A DNA stretch of 64,000 nt from Paenibacillus albiflavus (GCF_004344915.1 NZ_SKFG01000010.1:62001-126000); one strand, 5' to 3'; counted from the first letter of the stretch, positions 51,095-62,825 are shown. The notes: generated by a model from the letters alone, not told the origin. Numbers and translations are program-made.

Positions 51095-52411
51095 CTAATG
51101 ATAAACGATGAAGACATAAATCGAACAAATGACAAGGGATACGAATGTGATAGGGGCACCAATTTTCAAAAAGCCCATGTATGTTATCTTATGACCCTCT
51201 CGCTCAGCCATACCCGCTACAACAAGGTTTGCCGATGCACCGATCAACGTTCCATTTCCACCGAGGCAAGCGCCTAGAGCTAGCGACCACCATACAGGAT
51301 TGAGCATATTCGGGTCAGCTAAATGCATCTGTGCTCCCATATCTTGAATTAATGGAATCATCGTTGCAACGAACGGAATATTATCGATTGTAGACGATGC
51401 GATGCCAGACACCCAGAGTATAAGCATGGAAGTAAAAGTTTCATTGCCTGCCGTAAGCTCCAGCACCTTGGTTGCCAGGAAGCTAATCACGCCCACATCC
51501 TTCAAACCACCAACGAGAATGAACAAGCCAGCAAAAAAGAAGATCGTTACCCACTCTACCGAGCGAAACACGCCTTCAATTTCATGTCCCTTCGTACCGA
51601 TCAGCATAAGAATCGTTGCGCCTGCCAGCGCAATAACGGCAGCTTCTATATGAATGACACTATGCAAGACAAATCCGATTAAAGTTAATGATAGAACTAC
51701 GAGACATTTGATCAAAAGCACTTTATCTGTTAAATAGCTGCTTGCATCGATTTTCATAAGCTCTTCTACTCGATCGGCATTAACTGCAAAATCCTTTTTA
51801 TAGATCAACCAGAGCATAACCAGCGCAGCTATCATTGTAAGAAGTACAGGTGGTCCCAAGTTGATTATAAAATCGTTAAAGTTTAAGTGCGTAGACGTTC
51901 CGATCATAATGTTCGGTGGGTCACCGATCAATGTAGCTGTTCCTCCAATATTGCTCATCAGGATCGCTGCAATCAGATAAGGCATCGGTTTCACTTTAAG
52001 AATTCTGGTGATAGAAAAGATAATCGGAACAATAAGCAGAACTGTCGTCACATTATCGAGAATAGCAGAACCAATTGCCGTAATCGTCGATAACATCAGC
52101 AGAACCTTTATCGGATTCCCTCTTACCTTCTGCGCGGCCTTCACAGATATATATTGAAAAAGCCCTGTCTTCTTCGTCACCGTAACGATGAGCATCATTC
52201 CGATTAATAGAAATATCGTCTGCCAATCGATATGCTTCGTATAAGCATCCTGTGTATCGACGATCCCGACCAATACCATCAGGACCGCTCCACTGATTGC
52301 TAATACGGCTCGGTTCATTTTTTCAAGTATAATGAATATGTAAACACATACGAACACTACAATGGCCCCAATCAGCTTCCATAACGGAACGATTGAAAAT
52401 ACATCATCCAT
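51095..52411 (-). CDS. ArsB/NhaD-type (SLC13-like) anion or ion transporter
   Basis: ATG at 52411 follows GGGAGAGAG, giving 438 residues. Eleven or so helices with ATLIGDPPNIMIG (about 165) and GGNGTLIGASANLVVAG (about 395), the two re-entrant loops of the ArsB/NhaD/CitT superfamily. The substrate could be sodium/proton, dicarboxylate or arsenite; there is no ars gene nearby. It is a single gene. Confidence 0.86.
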   Translation of the reverse strand: MDDVFSIVPLWKLIGAIVVFVCVYIFIILEKMNRAVLAISGAVLMVLVGIVDTQDAYTKHIDWQTIFLLIGMMLIVTVTKKTGLFQYISVKAAQKVRGNPIKVLLMLSTITAIGSAILDNVTTVLLIVPIIFSITRILKVKPMPYLIAAILMSNIGGTATLIGDPPNIMIGTSTHLNFNDFIINLGPPVLLTMIAALVMLWLIYKKDFAVNADRVEELMKIDASSYLTDKVLLIKCLVVLSLTLIGFVLHSVIHIEAAVIALAGATILMLIGTKGHEIEGVFRSVEWVTIFFFAGLFILVGGLKDVGVISFLATKVLELTAGNETFTSMLILWVSGIASSTIDNIPFVATMIPLIQDMGAQMHLADPNMLNPVWWSLALGACLGGNGTLIGASANLVVAGMAEREGHKITYMGFLKIGAPITFVSLVICSIYVFIVYH

Positions 52412-52509
52412 GTCACTCTCTCCCTCTGACAATGCTCTAGTAGATTCCTATTCATACTATATTTGAAATGTTTCAGGTTATCCATCATTTTTTGACGAAC
52501 CGATATGAC

Positions 52510-52544
52510 AAACCACCCTTCCAAATAATATAGAAGGGTGGTTT
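52510..52544 (-). terminator. Terminator downstream of dapF
   Basis: Perfect stem AAACCACCCTTC / GAAGGGTGGTTT with loop of 11, about 85 bp after the dapF stop; likely the end of the nitrogen operon. Confidence 0.85.
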
Positions 52545-52629
52545 GTTGTTGATCTAGTATGAAATCAAATAACGGATTTCTAAATACTTATTTGCTCAGA
52601 TTCTCTTCTTTTAAAAAAATAGCGGATTC

Positions 52630-53478
52630 TTATCTCAAATAAAACACACCGTCGCTGATAAACGTCGCTGGACCTTTCATATACACATGATCGTTGTCCG
52701 CATACGTAATGACCAAATCCCCACCCAATAAATGAACGGTAATCGGCTTAGCACGCTCCAAATGACCGCCTAGCACCCCAGCAACCACTGCTGCGCAAGC
52801 TCCAGTACCGCAAGCCATCGTGATACCTGAACCACGCTCCCACACGCGAAAATCGATTTCATGCGAATTCTGAACTTGGACAAATTCGACATTAATTCGC
52901 TCAGGAAATAGCGCAGCATGCTCAACGGTAGGTCCAATCTGATTGACCGCTGCTTGTTCAATATCCTCGACAAACATGACCGAATGAGGGTTGCCCATCG
53001 ACACGACAGTCATTTGATAGTCGGCGCCATCAATCTGCACGCTTTCATTAATCGTTATGCTATCCTCATCGCCAAGCATTGGAATTTCTTTTTTCATTAA
53101 TCGCGGTTTCCCCATATCGATACTTACGGTTTGGACTGCTTCTTCATCCACATGAACCTCGACATGCACAATGCCGCCAAGCGTTTCAATAGTGAAGTGC
53201 CGCTCATGTGTCATACTCCGATCATACACATACTTCGCTACACATCTTAACCCATTGCCGCAATTCTTCGCCTCAGATCCATCCGAATTAAAGATACGCA
53301 TTCTAAAATCAGCAACCCTTGATGGCCCAATCAGGATCATCCCATCTGACCCAATTCCAAAATTCACATCAGAGACCTTAACCGCTATCAATGCCAGTTC
53401 CGCTTCCTGTAACTTAACCTCGAATTCATTCACATAGATATAATTGTTGCCGAGGCCGTGCATTTTCGTGTATTTCAT
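52630..53478 (-). CDS. dapF: Diaminopimelate epimerase
   Basis: The 282-residue protein has the two catalytic cysteines: EAKNCGNGLRCVAKYV (about 77) and MACGTGACAAVVAG (about 226). It converts LL- to meso-diaminopimelate, used for lysine and peptidoglycan. It follows dapL by 15 bp, so both steps from tetrahydrodipicolinate to meso-DAP are adjacent. Confidence 0.96.
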   Translation of the reverse strand: MKYTKMHGLGNNYIYVNEFEVKLQEAELALIAVKVSDVNFGIGSDGMILIGPSRVADFRMRIFNSDGSEAKNCGNGLRCVAKYVYDRSMTHERHFTIETLGGIVHVEVHVDEEAVQTVSIDMGKPRLMKKEIPMLGDEDSITINESVQIDGADYQMTVVSMGNPHSVMFVEDIEQAAVNQIGPTVEHAALFPERINVEFVQVQNSHEIDFRVWERGSGITMACGTGACAAVVAGVLGGHLERAKPITVHLLGGDLVITYADNDHVYMKGPATFISDGVFYLR

Positions 53479-53493
53479 AAGTTTTCACCCTAC

Positions 53494-54732
53494 TTAAAAA
53501 ATATAGCGATCACTAGACAAGCGGCGTTTAACCTCTTCGATCACGTGCTTATCCTCCACCTCATCCTGTGCCTGGAACGTGACGGAGAAGCGAATGTATT
53601 GTCCAGCGTTATCCCACGGAACAGTAGAGATCATTTTCTCACGGATCAAGTATTGACTGTAGTCTTCTGCTGTATGGAACTCAGGTCCTTCAGCAACTGC
53701 TTTAGGCGCCGCCGTATAGAGGAAGAAAGAACCCTTCGGCTTCTCCACCGTAAATCCAAGACTTCTCAAGGCTTCTACCAGCATGTCGTGTCTGCGTGAA
53801 TATTTCTTGCTAATGTTCTCCGTAATTTCGGGATGCTGCAGTGCGTATACAGCTGCTTTCTGAATCGCAATAAATTGGCCAGAATCGTTATTATCCTTAA
53901 CCGTTGCGAACGCTTTGACGATATGCGAATTACCAACAATGAAACCAATGCGCCACCCTGTCATATTGTAGGACTTGGATAAAGAATGCAGCTCAACACC
54001 AACCTCTTTAGCTCCAGGAATGGATAAGAAGCTGAGCGGCTCTTCGCCTTCAAATACAAGCGCCGCGTATGCTGCATCATGCACGACGATTAAGTTATGC
54101 TGTTTTGCAAATTGCACAACCTTCTCAAAAAATTCTCTAGTCGCATAAGCACCCGTTGGGTTGTTCGGATAATTAAGATAGAGCAGCTTTGCCCGTTTCA
54201 AAATTTCGGGAGATAGGGAATCTAAATCTGGTAAAAAATGATTTTCCTTATGAATAGGCAGTGACACAACTTCTCCGCCCAGATATTCGGTATGTGTCCC
54301 AAGAATCGGATAGCATGGAGAAGGCATGATCGTTACATCACCTGGATTGATAAAAGCAGTCGGCAACATCGCCAATGCTGTCTTGGAACCGATGATATGA
54401 TTAACTTCCGTCTCCGGATCAATTCCGCCCACTCCAAATACGCTATTCATATAGTCAGCAGCAGCTTGCTTGAAAACGGCGATTCCGTTGTCAGAATAGA
54501 AGCGATTTTCTTTTTTGCCGGCTTCTTCATATAACGTCTGTACAACTTGCTGATCCGCCATCTCATCAGGCTCACCTACTCCCAAATCGATTAGCTCAAC
54601 TCCAGGATGCGCCCTAAGCGCTGCCTGCTTCGCACGTTTAATTTTCTCGAATTTATAAATCTCTGAATCCAAACCAAACTTAACGCCACCAATTCGTTCC
54701 GCAAATAACTGCTGTATATATCCCGCTTGCAT
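53494..54732 (-). CDS. dapL: LL-diaminopimelate aminotransferase
   Basis: ATG at 54732 follows AGGAGGT, giving 412 residues. It is a class I/II PLP aminotransferase with VELIDLGVGEPDEMAD, the PLP lysine in LHSLSKSYNMTGWRIGFIVG (about 240) and the LNYPNNPTGAYATREFF stretch. DapL converts tetrahydrodipicolinate and glutamate to LL-DAP and 2-oxoglutarate in one step. The upstream gltBD genes make the glutamate donor. Confidence 0.93.
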   Translation of the reverse strand: MQAGYIQQLFAERIGGVKFGLDSEIYKFEKIKRAKQAALRAHPGVELIDLGVGEPDEMADQQVVQTLYEEAGKKENRFYSDNGIAVFKQAAADYMNSVFGVGGIDPETEVNHIIGSKTALAMLPTAFINPGDVTIMPSPCYPILGTHTEYLGGEVVSLPIHKENHFLPDLDSLSPEILKRAKLLYLNYPNNPTGAYATREFFEKVVQFAKQHNLIVVHDAAYAALVFEGEEPLSFLSIPGAKEVGVELHSLSKSYNMTGWRIGFIVGNSHIVKAFATVKDNNDSGQFIAIQKAAVYALQHPEITENISKKYSRRHDMLVEALRSLGFTVEKPKGSFFLYTAAPKAVAEGPEFHTAEDYSQYLIREKMISTVPWDNAGQYIRFSVTFQAQDEVEDKHVIEEVKRRLSSDRYIF

Positions 54733-54742
54733 CTGTAACCTC

Positions 54743-56260
54743 CTAAATTGTAGACACAGATTCACTGATCAATGCTTTGCTGCTTACGCATTCTGCTAGG
54801 TACTGATCACAAGCCTTAGCCGCTTCACGACCTTCTTGAATTGCCCATACAATTAAGCTTGAGCCACGTCTAGCATCTCCTGCCGCAAATACACCTTCTA
54901 TATTCGTTGCATATTGACCATGTGCTGTCTCTATATTCGATCTGTGATTCGTATGGATACCCGTGGTGTTCAGCAAATGATTCTCTGGACCGCTGAAGCC
55001 AATTGCAAGCAGCACAAGCTGTGCTTCCCATACTCGCTCCGTTCCTGCATCTTCTTTACGGATTAGCTTCCCATCCGCATCCTTCGTCACTTGAAGCTGT
55101 ACCGTGCGCACGCCTGTAACATTACCTGCACCATCGCTAATGAATTCTTTGGTCATGAGAGCAAATTGTCTCGGATCATGGCCATATAGCTCAGTCGCTT
55201 CTTCTAATCCATAATCACATTTATGCACGATGGGCCACCCCGGCCATGGATTGTTGTCCTCATCCCGCTCATCCGGCTTACGTTCATGAATATCAAATTG
55301 GGTTAAAGAACGACAGTTATGCCGAAGCGCCGTCGAGACGCAGTCGATCGCTGTATCTCCTCCACCAATAACGATTACATCCTTGCCTTCAGCTGAGATA
55401 TATTGACCATCCTGCAAGTTTGAATCTAGCAAACTCTTCGTATTCGCATGTAAGAAATCCATTGCATAATGAATCCCCTTTAGCTCTCTGCCTGGCGCAA
55501 GCAGATCTCTAGGCTTAGTCGCACCGATACAAACGACTACTGCATCGAATTGCTCTTGCAGCATAGCAAAAGTAATATCCTTGCCAATCTCTGAATTTGT
55601 GACGAACATAATTCCTACTTGGCGCAATAACTCTACACGCCGCTCAACGACGTATTGTTCAATTTTCATCCTCGGTATTCCATAAGTTAACAAGCCGCCA
55701 ACACGATCATGGCGCTCGAATACCGTAACTCTATGGCCGAGCTTATTTAATTCATCTGCACAAGTTAGACCCGCTGGACCCGATCCAATGATCGCTACGG
55801 TCTTTCCTGTTCGCTTGCTTGGTGGTGAAGGTACAACCCAGCCTTCCTCAAAGCCTTTATCAATAATCGCCCGCTCGATATTCTTGATCGTAACCGGTGA
55901 TTCATATAGAGAAGCTACACAAGAGCCTTCGCATGGCGCTGGGCATGCTCTTCCTGTGAATTCCGGGAAGTTATTCGTCTGATGAAGCCGATGCAATGCT
56001 TCACGCCACTGCCCTCTGTAGATCAAATCATTCCATTCCGGGATTTGATTATGCACAGGGCACCCAACTGCTTGCCCACTAAACACGTCGCCAGTTTGGC
56101 AGAAGGGAACCGCACAATCCATGCATCTAGCTCCCTGCTGCTGTAGTTCTTGATCAGATAACGGCAAGTACAAGTCTCCAAAATCTTGAATCCTCTCCAA
56201 AGGATTCCGCTCATGCATATGCTGCGACTTGTAGTCCATAAATCCCGTTGGCTTTCCCAT
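54743..56260 (-). CDS. gltD: Glutamate synthase small (beta) subunit
   Basis: The 505-residue protein has an N-terminal Cys set (QGARCMDCAVPFCQTG and TGRACPAPCEGSCVAS) for two 4Fe-4S clusters, then AIIGSGPAGLTCADELNKLGHRVTVFE for FAD and VIGGGDTAIDCVSTALRH for NADPH. It supplies electrons to GltB. It starts after AAGGAGGAG and follows gltB by 43 bp. Confidence 0.96.
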   Translation of the reverse strand: MGKPTGFMDYKSQHMHERNPLERIQDFGDLYLPLSDQELQQQGARCMDCAVPFCQTGDVFSGQAVGCPVHNQIPEWNDLIYRGQWREALHRLHQTNNFPEFTGRACPAPCEGSCVASLYESPVTIKNIERAIIDKGFEEGWVVPSPPSKRTGKTVAIIGSGPAGLTCADELNKLGHRVTVFERHDRVGGLLTYGIPRMKIEQYVVERRVELLRQVGIMFVTNSEIGKDITFAMLQEQFDAVVVCIGATKPRDLLAPGRELKGIHYAMDFLHANTKSLLDSNLQDGQYISAEGKDVIVIGGGDTAIDCVSTALRHNCRSLTQFDIHERKPDERDEDNNPWPGWPIVHKCDYGLEEATELYGHDPRQFALMTKEFISDGAGNVTGVRTVQLQVTKDADGKLIRKEDAGTERVWEAQLVLLAIGFSGPENHLLNTTGIHTNHRSNIETAHGQYATNIEGVFAAGDARRGSSLIVWAIQEGREAAKACDQYLAECVSSKALISESVSTI

Positions 56261-56303
56261 AAGCGGGCTCCTCCTTTTCTAGCCGATAGATTATTGATGC
56301 GGA

Positions 56304-59300
56304 TTAAGCATTCTTTCTTTCTTGAAAAGCTGCCAATAGCGCGTCATCACCAGGAATGCCTGATTGACGGAAGCGTTCAATCGCTTTTACCATCCGCTTA
56401 TAGTCTGCTGGTACAATTCGGACAAAGTGCTTCACATTTTGCTCCCACTGTCCTAATATTTTTTGAGCGTGCAAGCTTCCGGTAAATGCCACATGATTCT
56501 CAATCATTCGCTTAACGATTTGAATCTCTTCCCGTTCCTGTAAAGCTTCGAGCAGTACCATTTTCATATTGCAATTCTGCTTTACAGCTTCCATGCTCTC
56601 AGCCCATACATAAGCAATACCGCCTGACATGCCGGCTGCAAAGTTTTTGCCAAACTCTCCGAGCACAACGACTCTTCCACCGGTCATATATTCACAGCCG
56701 TGATTGCCAACACCTTCAACGACGACATTCGCACCGCTATTGCGTACACAGAACCTCTCTCCCGCAACACCACGAATATAGGCCTCTCCAGAGGTTGCAC
56801 CAAAGAAAGCAACATTGCCAATAATGATATTTGACTCTGGAACAAAGCTTGAGTTCGCAGGTGGATATATCGCGATCTTGCCACCAGATAGCCCCTTACC
56901 CACATGATCATTGGCATCGCCTTCCAAGGTAAACGTCATTCCACTTGGCATGAATGCACCGAAGCTTTGACCTGCTGTGCCTTTAAAATCAACTAGAATC
57001 GTATCCTCCGGCAATCCTTCAGCACCATAACGCATAGTCACTTTACTGCCCAAAATTGTTCCTACAGCACGATTCGTATTCTGTAGTGGCAACGTTAAAT
57101 GCACTTTCTGTTTATCTTCTATCGCCGGTTTTGTCAGCTCGATCAGCTTCGTCACATCTAACGTTTGATCTAATTCATGATCTTGGCATTCTTTCTCTTG
57201 GATATCACGATTGACTACGGTACTAGGCTGATAGAGTAATGGTGATAAGTCAATTGTTGCTGCCTTCCAGATATCGCGGACATCTTTCGTTCTTAGAATA
57301 TCCGTGCGTCCTACCAACTCATTAATCGAACGAAAGCCAAGCTTCGCAAGCCATTCTCGAACTTCCTGCGCAATGAACCGCATAAAATTTACAATATGCT
57401 CAGGGTCACCTTTGAAATTGGCGCGCAATTCTGGATTTTGCGTTGCAATCCCTACAGGACAAGTATCCATGTGACAGACACGCATCATCACGCAACCAAG
57501 AACGACTAGTGGAACCGTTGCAAAACCATACTCTTCTGCACCAAGCAATGCAGCAATAACCACATCTCGTCCTGTCATTAGCTTGCCGTCGGTTTCCAGC
57601 GTCACTTTATTTCTTAAACCATTCAGCACAAGCGTCTGATGTGCTTCAGCAAGCCCGATTTCCCATGGCATACCTGCATTCTTGATGCCGGTTCGAGGGG
57701 CTGCCCCTGTGCCGCCATCGTAGCCGCTGATTAGAATGACATCTGCTCTCGCCTTAGCCACACCCGCTGCAATTGTGCCTACTCCTGCTTCAGAAACTAA
57801 CTTGACGTTAATTCGTGCGGCAGAATTTGCATTCTTCAAATCGTAAATAAGTTCAGCAAGATCTTCGATAGAGTAAATATCATGATGTGGTGGCGGAGAG
57901 ATAAGTTCCACACCTGGAGTAGAACCACGCGCCTTGGCTATCCACGGATAAACCTTCCGTGCTGGCAATTGACCGCCTTCACCTGGCTTCGCACCTTGCG
58001 CCATTTTGATCTGAATCTCAGTGGCATTCATTAAGTAATGGCTTGTTACGCCAAATCTTCCTGAGGCAACCTGCTTAATTGCACTATTGCGTAAATCTCC
58101 ATTCGAATCTGGTGTATAGCGCGCCGAATCTTCGCCACCTTCACCCGAATTGCTCTTTGCCCCGATTCGATTCATGGCAATCGCGAGTGCTTCATGTGCT
58201 TCTTGACTGATAGAACCATAGGACATGGCACCGGATTTAAACCTTTTCAGAATGCTTTCGACCGATTCAACCTCCTCAATCGGAACCGATATACGATCTG
58301 TGAAATCTAATAATCCGCGCAGGTTATTGCTCGTTTGTGTTTCTTCATCAATCAGTTTGCTGTAACGTTTATATAAGCTGTAGTCGTTCTGACGGCATGC
58401 ATGCTGGAGTGTATGAATCGTCTGCGGATTGAATAGATGCTCTTCTCCGTTATGTCTCCACTGAAAATCATCGCCTGATTCAAGCTGCGCTTCACGCTCA
58501 TTTGAAACAGCATAAGCCTTCTGATGCCGAATCAATGTCTCGCGTGCAATAACCTCTAGCCCGATCCCACCAATTCTAGTTGGCGTTGAAGTGAAATAAC
58601 GATCCACAACCTCTTGACGAATGCCTACTACCTCACATATTTGTGCCCCTATATAGCTATGAATCGTCGATATTCCCATTTTGGAAATAACCTTTAAAAT
58701 ACCTTTGGTTACCCCACTTACGTAGTGGTTAACCAGTTCCTCCAACGTAATCAATTCATCTGTTTCTTCCAGCCTGAATTGACCGTTCAATAGCATTTGA
58801 TGAATAGAATCAAGTGCTAAATATGGATTAATCGCATCAACACCATAGCTGAGCAGCATCGCCATATGATGTACCTCTCGAGGTTCACCTGATTCAACGA
58901 TTATGCTTACCTTCGTCCGTGTCCCCTTCTCGATCAAATGATTGTGCAATGCAGCTACCGATAGGAGAGCAGGAATTGGTGCATATTTCTCATTTACACC
59001 ACGATCCGTTATAACGAGAAGCGCTGCTCCACCAGCTACTGCCAGATCCGCTTCAGCGACCAGCTGCTCCAATGCCGATTCGAGCGCATTATCGTCATCA
59101 CCTGCAGGGACCAACATAGGGATAGAAACTGTCTTCAAATACATCTCTTGGTTATTCTTTATGCGGGCAAGTTCATCGTTCGTTAGAATTGGCGTTTTGA
59201 GCCGTATGCGCTGCAAGTTCTCTGGCTGCTTACTCTGCTGTAAAAGCGGGATTTCGGGTCCGATTAACGACTCTACGGAGACAATCATTTCTTCTAAAAA

Positions 59301-60911
59301 AGCATCAATTGGCGGATTTGTAACTTGCGCAAACATTTGTTTAAAGTAGCTGTATAGTAGCTGAGGTCTCTCTGATAATACGGCAAGCGGAGCATCATAA
59401 CCCATTGAGCTTGTCGGATCGTCCCCCCGAAGTGCAAGCGGAGCAAGCACTTTATTCAATTCCTCATAGGTGTATCCAAATACATGCTGGAGCTTAACAA
59501 CCTCTTCTTTACTAAATTGATTAACGCTATTACTATGATCCTTAAGTTCATCGAGATAAATGATCGTATCTTGTGTCCATTCCCTATAAGGATGAGCTTC
59601 AGCTACCTGCTGCTTAATTTCCTGATCGGGTACGATTCTGCCTTGCACGGTATCAACTAGCAACATTTGACCTGGACGAAGCCGGTCTTTACGCACAATA
59701 TTCTCTGGAGCAATATCGATAACGCCTACTTCAGAAGACAGAATAATCCGATCATCTTTGGTCACATAATATCGAGCAGGACGCAGGCCATTTCGATCTA
59801 GTACAGCCCCAATCTGCTTGCCATCTGTAAAGGCTACAGCAGCGGGACCGTCCCAAGGCTCCATTAAAGAGCTGTGATACTCATAGAAAGCCTTCTTCTG
59901 ATCGATCATCGTTTCATCTTTTTCCCAAGGCTCCGAAATCATCATCATCACCGAATGTGACATGGCGCGACCTGTAAGCATCAAGAACTCGAGTACATTA
60001 TCGAACATAGAGGAATCGCTACCCGATTGATCGATAACAGGGCGAATTTTATCCAGATCGTCAAAATACTCGGATTCGCAAGCCCGCTCACGCGCTCGCA
60101 TCCAGTTCACATTCCCTTTGATCGTGTTAATCTCGCCGTTGTGAATCATGTAACGATAAGGATGTGATCGTTCCCAGCTCGGGAAAGTATTCGTGCTGAA
60201 TCTGGAATGAACAAGCGCTAGTGCTGAAGCATAGGATGGATGAGACAAATCCTGATAAAATGTTGCCAAATGTTCAGGTAACAATAAACCTTTGTAGACG
60301 ATCGTTCTGCTAGACAAGCTGCTAAAATAGAGCCTTTCCGCCTCCCATATGCTCAAGCGACTCGCTTCTAGTTCAACGCGCTTGCGAATCAAATATAGCT
60401 TCCGTTCAAAAGCAAGCCCATCTGCTTCATATAAGTCAGATGCAGCTGCAATAAATACCTGACGAATCATTGGCTTGGCTGCGCGAGCACTTGTACCTAT
60501 AACCGAATCATCTACAGGCACAGTTCGCCATCCCAATACAACTTGCCCTTCATCAACTACGATATTTTCAATTAATTGCTCATAGGCAGCTCGGATGTCT
60601 TCTGTTTGTGGCAGAAAGACCATACCTACACCGTAGCAACCTGCCTTAGGAAGGGAAATACCTTCCTTCAAACATTCCAAGACAAACAACTCGTGCGGGA
60701 TTTGTGTTAGAATGCCCGCACCGTCACCTGTACTCGGATCCGACCCTTGCCCACCGCGATGCTTAAGGCGGCACAGAATTTCAAGAGCTTGACTTACGAT
60801 CTCACTCGATTTATCCCCTTTAATGTTCGCAATAAATCCGATGCCGCACGCATCACGTTCATAAATTGGATCGTATAGACCTTGCTTTGCTGGCAATCCA
60901 TTTATTGTCAT
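56304..60911 (-). CDS. gltB: Glutamate synthase large (alpha) subunit
   Basis: The 1535-residue protein has a short propeptide then Cys22 in [10 protein letters not shown], the amidotransferase nucleophile. The synthase domain has [10 protein letters not shown] and a 3Fe-4S cluster motif ([18 protein letters not shown]), and a C-terminal beta-helix with [26 protein letters not shown]. It makes two glutamates from glutamine and 2-oxoglutarate. It begins 12 bp after the glnA stop. Confidence 0.97.
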   Translation of the reverse strand: MTINGLPAKQGLYDPIYERDACGIGFIANIKGDKSSEIVSQALEILCRLKHRGGQGSDPSTGDGAGILTQIPHELFVLECLKEGISLPKAGCYGVGMVFLPQTEDIRAAYEQLIENIVVDEGQVVLGWRTVPVDDSVIGTSARAAKPMIRQVFIAAASDLYEADGLAFERKLYLIRKRVELEASRLSIWEAERLYFSSLSSRTIVYKGLLLPEHLATFYQDLSHPSYASALALVHSRFSTNTFPSWERSHPYRYMIHNGEINTIKGNVNWMRARERACESEYFDDLDKIRPVIDQSGSDSSMFDNVLEFLMLTGRAMSHSVMMMISEPWEKDETMIDQKKAFYEYHSSLMEPWDGPAAVAFTDGKQIGAVLDRNGLRPARYYVTKDDRIILSSEVGVIDIAPENIVRKDRLRPGQMLLVDTVQGRIVPDQEIKQQVAEAHPYREWTQDTIIYLDELKDHSNSVNQFSKEEVVKLQHVFGYTYEELNKVLAPLALRGDDPTSSMGYDAPLAVLSERPQLLYSYFKQMFAQVTNPPIDAFLEEMIVSVESLIGPEIPLLQQSKQPENLQRIRLKTPILTNDELARIKNNQEMYLKTVSIPMLVPAGDDDNALESALEQLVAEADLAVAGGAALLVITDRGVNEKYAPIPALLSVAALHNHLIEKGTRTKVSIIVESGEPREVHHMAMLLSYGVDAINPYLALDSIHQMLLNGQFRLEETDELITLEELVNHYVSGVTKGILKVISKMGISTIHSYIGAQICEVVGIRQEVVDRYFTSTPTRIGGIGLEVIARETLIRHQKAYAVSNEREAQLESGDDFQWRHNGEEHLFNPQTIHTLQHACRQNDYSLYKRYSKLIDEETQTSNNLRGLLDFTDRISVPIEEVESVESILKRFKSGAMSYGSISQEAHEALAIAMNRIGAKSNSGEGGEDSARYTPDSNGDLRNSAIKQVASGRFGVTSHYLMNATEIQIKMAQGAKPGEGGQLPARKVYPWIAKARGSTPGVELISPPPHHDIYSIEDLAELIYDLKNANSAARINVKLVSEAGVGTIAAGVAKARADVILISGYDGGTGAAPRTGIKNAGMPWEIGLAEAHQTLVLNGLRNKVTLETDGKLMTGRDVVIAALLGAEEYGFATVPLVVLGCVMMRVCHMDTCPVGIATQNPELRANFKGDPEHIVNFMRFIAQEVREWLAKLGFRSINELVGRTDILRTKDVRDIWKAATIDLSPLLYQPSTVVNRDIQEKECQDHELDQTLDVTKLIELTKPAIEDKQKVHLTLPLQNTNRAVGTILGSKVTMRYGAEGLPEDTILVDFKGTAGQSFGAFMPSGMTFTLEGDANDHVGKGLSGGKIAIYPPANSSFVPESNIIIGNVAFFGATSGEAYIRGVAGERFCVRNSGANVVVEGVGNHGCEYMTGGRVVVLGEFGKNFAAGMSGGIAYVWAESMEAVKQNCNMKMVLLEALQEREEIQIVKRMIENHVAFTGSLHAQKILGQWEQNVKHFVRIVPADYKRMVKAIERFRQSGIPGDDALLAAFQERKNA

Positions 60912-60923
60912 GTCAAACCACCC

Positions 60924-62264
60924 TTAATAGGCCGTCATATATTGATCGCGTTCCCATGGATGAACTTGTACCCTGAATTGATCCCATTCAATTTCTTTGG
61001 CTTCGATGAAATGAGCGATAATATGTTCTCCAAGTGCACGAACGATAATATCATCTGTCCTAAGTTCATCTAGCGCTTCTCTCAAGGAAGCAGGCAAGCT
61101 GTCAACCGACTTCTCTTTGCGTTCTTCATCATTCATGAGATAAATATTTTGATTCGTTGGTTCACACACTTGCAACTTGCGTTTAATGCCATCAAGTCCA
61201 GCTGCCAGCATAACGGCTAGTGCTAGGTAAGGGTTAGCTGCTGGGTCTGGATTACGAACCTCAATACGAGTACTCAAACCACGGCTTGCGGGAACACGGA
61301 TTAGCGGGCTTCTGTTCTTCGCTGACCACGCGATATAGCAAGGTGCTTCGTAACCTGGAACAAGACGTTTGTAAGAGTTCACTGTTGGATTCGTAATAGC
61401 TGCAAAACCGCGAGCATGCTCCAGAACACCCGCCATATATTGCTTAGCCGTTTCACTTAATCCGAGCTCGTCGCTTTCGTTATAGAAGGCATTCTCATTT
61501 CCACGGAATAAAGATTGGTGACAGTGCATACCTGAACCGTTAACACCATACAATGGTTTTGGCATGAATGTCGCATGCAATCCATGTTGCTTCGCAACAT
61601 TCTTAACCACCAGCTTGAACGTTTGGATTTGGTCTGCTGCATTCACGGCGTTCGTGTATTTGAAATCAATTTCATGCTGACCAGGTGCCACCTCATGGTG
61701 TGAAGCTTCAATTTCAAATCCCATTTCTTCAAGCGTAAGTACAATATCACGACGGCAATTCTCACCCAAATCGATCGGTGCAAGGTCAAAGTATCCGCCT
61801 TGGTCATTCACATCAAGCGTTGGTCTGCCTTTCTCATCCAATTGGAAAAGGAAGAACTCTGGCTCTGGACCAACATTCATCGCTGTAAAGCCCATCGATT
61901 CAGCCTGCTTCAATACTCTTTTCAGTACGCCTCGAGGATCTCCCGCGAATGGTGTGCCGTCTGGATTGTACACATCACAGATTAAGCGCGCTACTTTACC
62001 GTTACCTGCTGTCCAAGGGAATATCATCCACGTATCTAGTTCAGGATATAAGTACATATCCGATTCTTCGATTCTGACGAAGCCTTCAATGGAAGAACCA
62101 TCGAACATCATTTTATTGTCGAGTGCCTTCGTCAATTGGCTGACAGGAATTTCGACGTTCTTAATCGTTCCAAGCAAATCTGTGAACTGCAATCGGATAA
62201 ATCGAACATTCTCTTCTTCTGCCAATCGGATAATATCTTGTTTGCTAAAGTGTTTCACTGTCAT
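60924..62264 (-). CDS. glnA: Glutamine synthetase, class I (alpha type)
   Basis: ATG at 62264 follows GGAGGTTG, giving 446 residues. It has the class I signatures: [36 protein letters not shown] (about 53-73), the ATP-binding [12 protein letters not shown] (about 245) and [10 protein letters not shown]. The length and absence of an adenylylation-site type insertion suit the Bacillus alpha type. It starts the nitrogen operon and is preceded by two TnrA/GlnR boxes. In Bacillus, feedback-inhibited enzyme binds the TnrA C-terminus. Confidence 0.97.
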   Translation of the reverse strand: MTVKHFSKQDIIRLAEEENVRFIRLQFTDLLGTIKNVEIPVSQLTKALDNKMMFDGSSIEGFVRIEESDMYLYPELDTWMIFPWTAGNGKVARLICDVYNPDGTPFAGDPRGVLKRVLKQAESMGFTAMNVGPEPEFFLFQLDEKGRPTLDVNDQGGYFDLAPIDLGENCRRDIVLTLEEMGFEIEASHHEVAPGQHEIDFKYTNAVNAADQIQTFKLVVKNVAKQHGLHATFMPKPLYGVNGSGMHCHQSLFRGNENAFYNESDELGLSETAKQYMAGVLEHARGFAAITNPTVNSYKRLVPGYEAPCYIAWSAKNRSPLIRVPASRGLSTRIEVRNPDPAANPYLALAVMLAAGLDGIKRKLQVCEPTNQNIYLMNDEERKEKSVDSLPASLREALDELRTDDIIVRALGEHIIAHFIEAKEIEWDQFRVQVHPWERDQYMTAY

Positions 62265-62339
62265 AGTCACAACCTCCGTATATTTATCGTTTCTGGTTGT
62301 TTTCATTTTTCCACATACAAAGGTTCAATTCCACAATAA

Positions 62340-62356
62340 TGTAAGATAATCTAACA
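62340..62356. promoter_or_regulatory. GlnR/TnrA box 1
   Basis: TGTAAGATAATCTAACA fits the consensus TGTNAN7TNACA exactly. It lies about 76 bp before the glnA start. Confidence 0.85.
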
Positions 62357-62392
62357 TAACTTATTTTTATTTCCATTATAAATCGTTTTATA

Positions 62393-62409
62393 TGTAAGAT
62401 AATCTAACA
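62393..62409. promoter_or_regulatory. GlnR/TnrA box 2
   Basis: The same 17 bases as box 1, 53 bp apart (about five DNA turns). It lies about 70 bp before tnrA, so both divergent genes can be controlled. Confidence 0.85.
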
Positions 62410-62480
62410 GTCTATTTTGAAGTTTATTCAAAATATGTTACATTAATGAATATACAGCGCTAGTAACGGGAGTGATGTAC

Positions 62481-62825
62481 ATGTCGACCATTTCTTACAA
62501 GGATAAGAAAGTCATTTCGATTGGGGTCGTTAGTGAGTTAACGGGATTGTCTGAAAGACAAATACGCTATTATGAAGAGCGTCAATTAATCCATCCAGAT
62601 CGAACCAAAGGCCGAACTCGGATGTACTCTTTCTCCGATGTGGAATTACTTGTGGAAATTGCCAACAAAATCGAGGATGGCTTGCAAACTTACGAGATAC
62701 GGAAAATAAACGAGTCGCAAAAAGAGCAGAAAACGATCAGCAAGGAGAAGCTGCGAGAGGAAATTCGAGGGCAACTAAATGTGCGATTCGGATTGATGAA
62801 TCGAAATGAGTCTAAATTCAAATAA
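62481..62825 (+). CDS. tnrA: MerR-family nitrogen regulator, TnrA type
   Basis: ATG at 62481 lies eight bases after GGGAG, giving 114 residues; GTG at 62472 and ATG at 62475 are alternatives. The N-terminus (SYKDKKVISIGVVSELTGLSERQIRYYEERQLIHPDRTKGRTRMYSFSDVE) is very close to TnrA from memory, and the C-terminus EEIRGQLNVRFGLMNR resembles the TnrA tail that binds glutamine synthetase. TnrA activates or represses nitrogen genes under nitrogen limitation. GlnR is the alternative name for this small family. Confidence 0.9.
   Translation: MSTISYKDKKVISIGVVSELTGLSERQIRYYEERQLIHPDRTKGRTRMYSFSDVELLVEIANKIEDGLQTYEIRKINESQKEQKTISKEKLREEIRGQLNVRFGLMNRNESKFK

Noticed and set aside
53494-54732. Assigning the aminotransferase as aspartate aminotransferase
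   Set aside because: Length, the N-terminal start and the adjacent dapF favour LL-DAP aminotransferase.
58942-59349. A long open frame antisense to gltB
   Set aside because: It lies wholly inside the strongly conserved gltB gene on the other strand and has no ribosome site or family resemblance.
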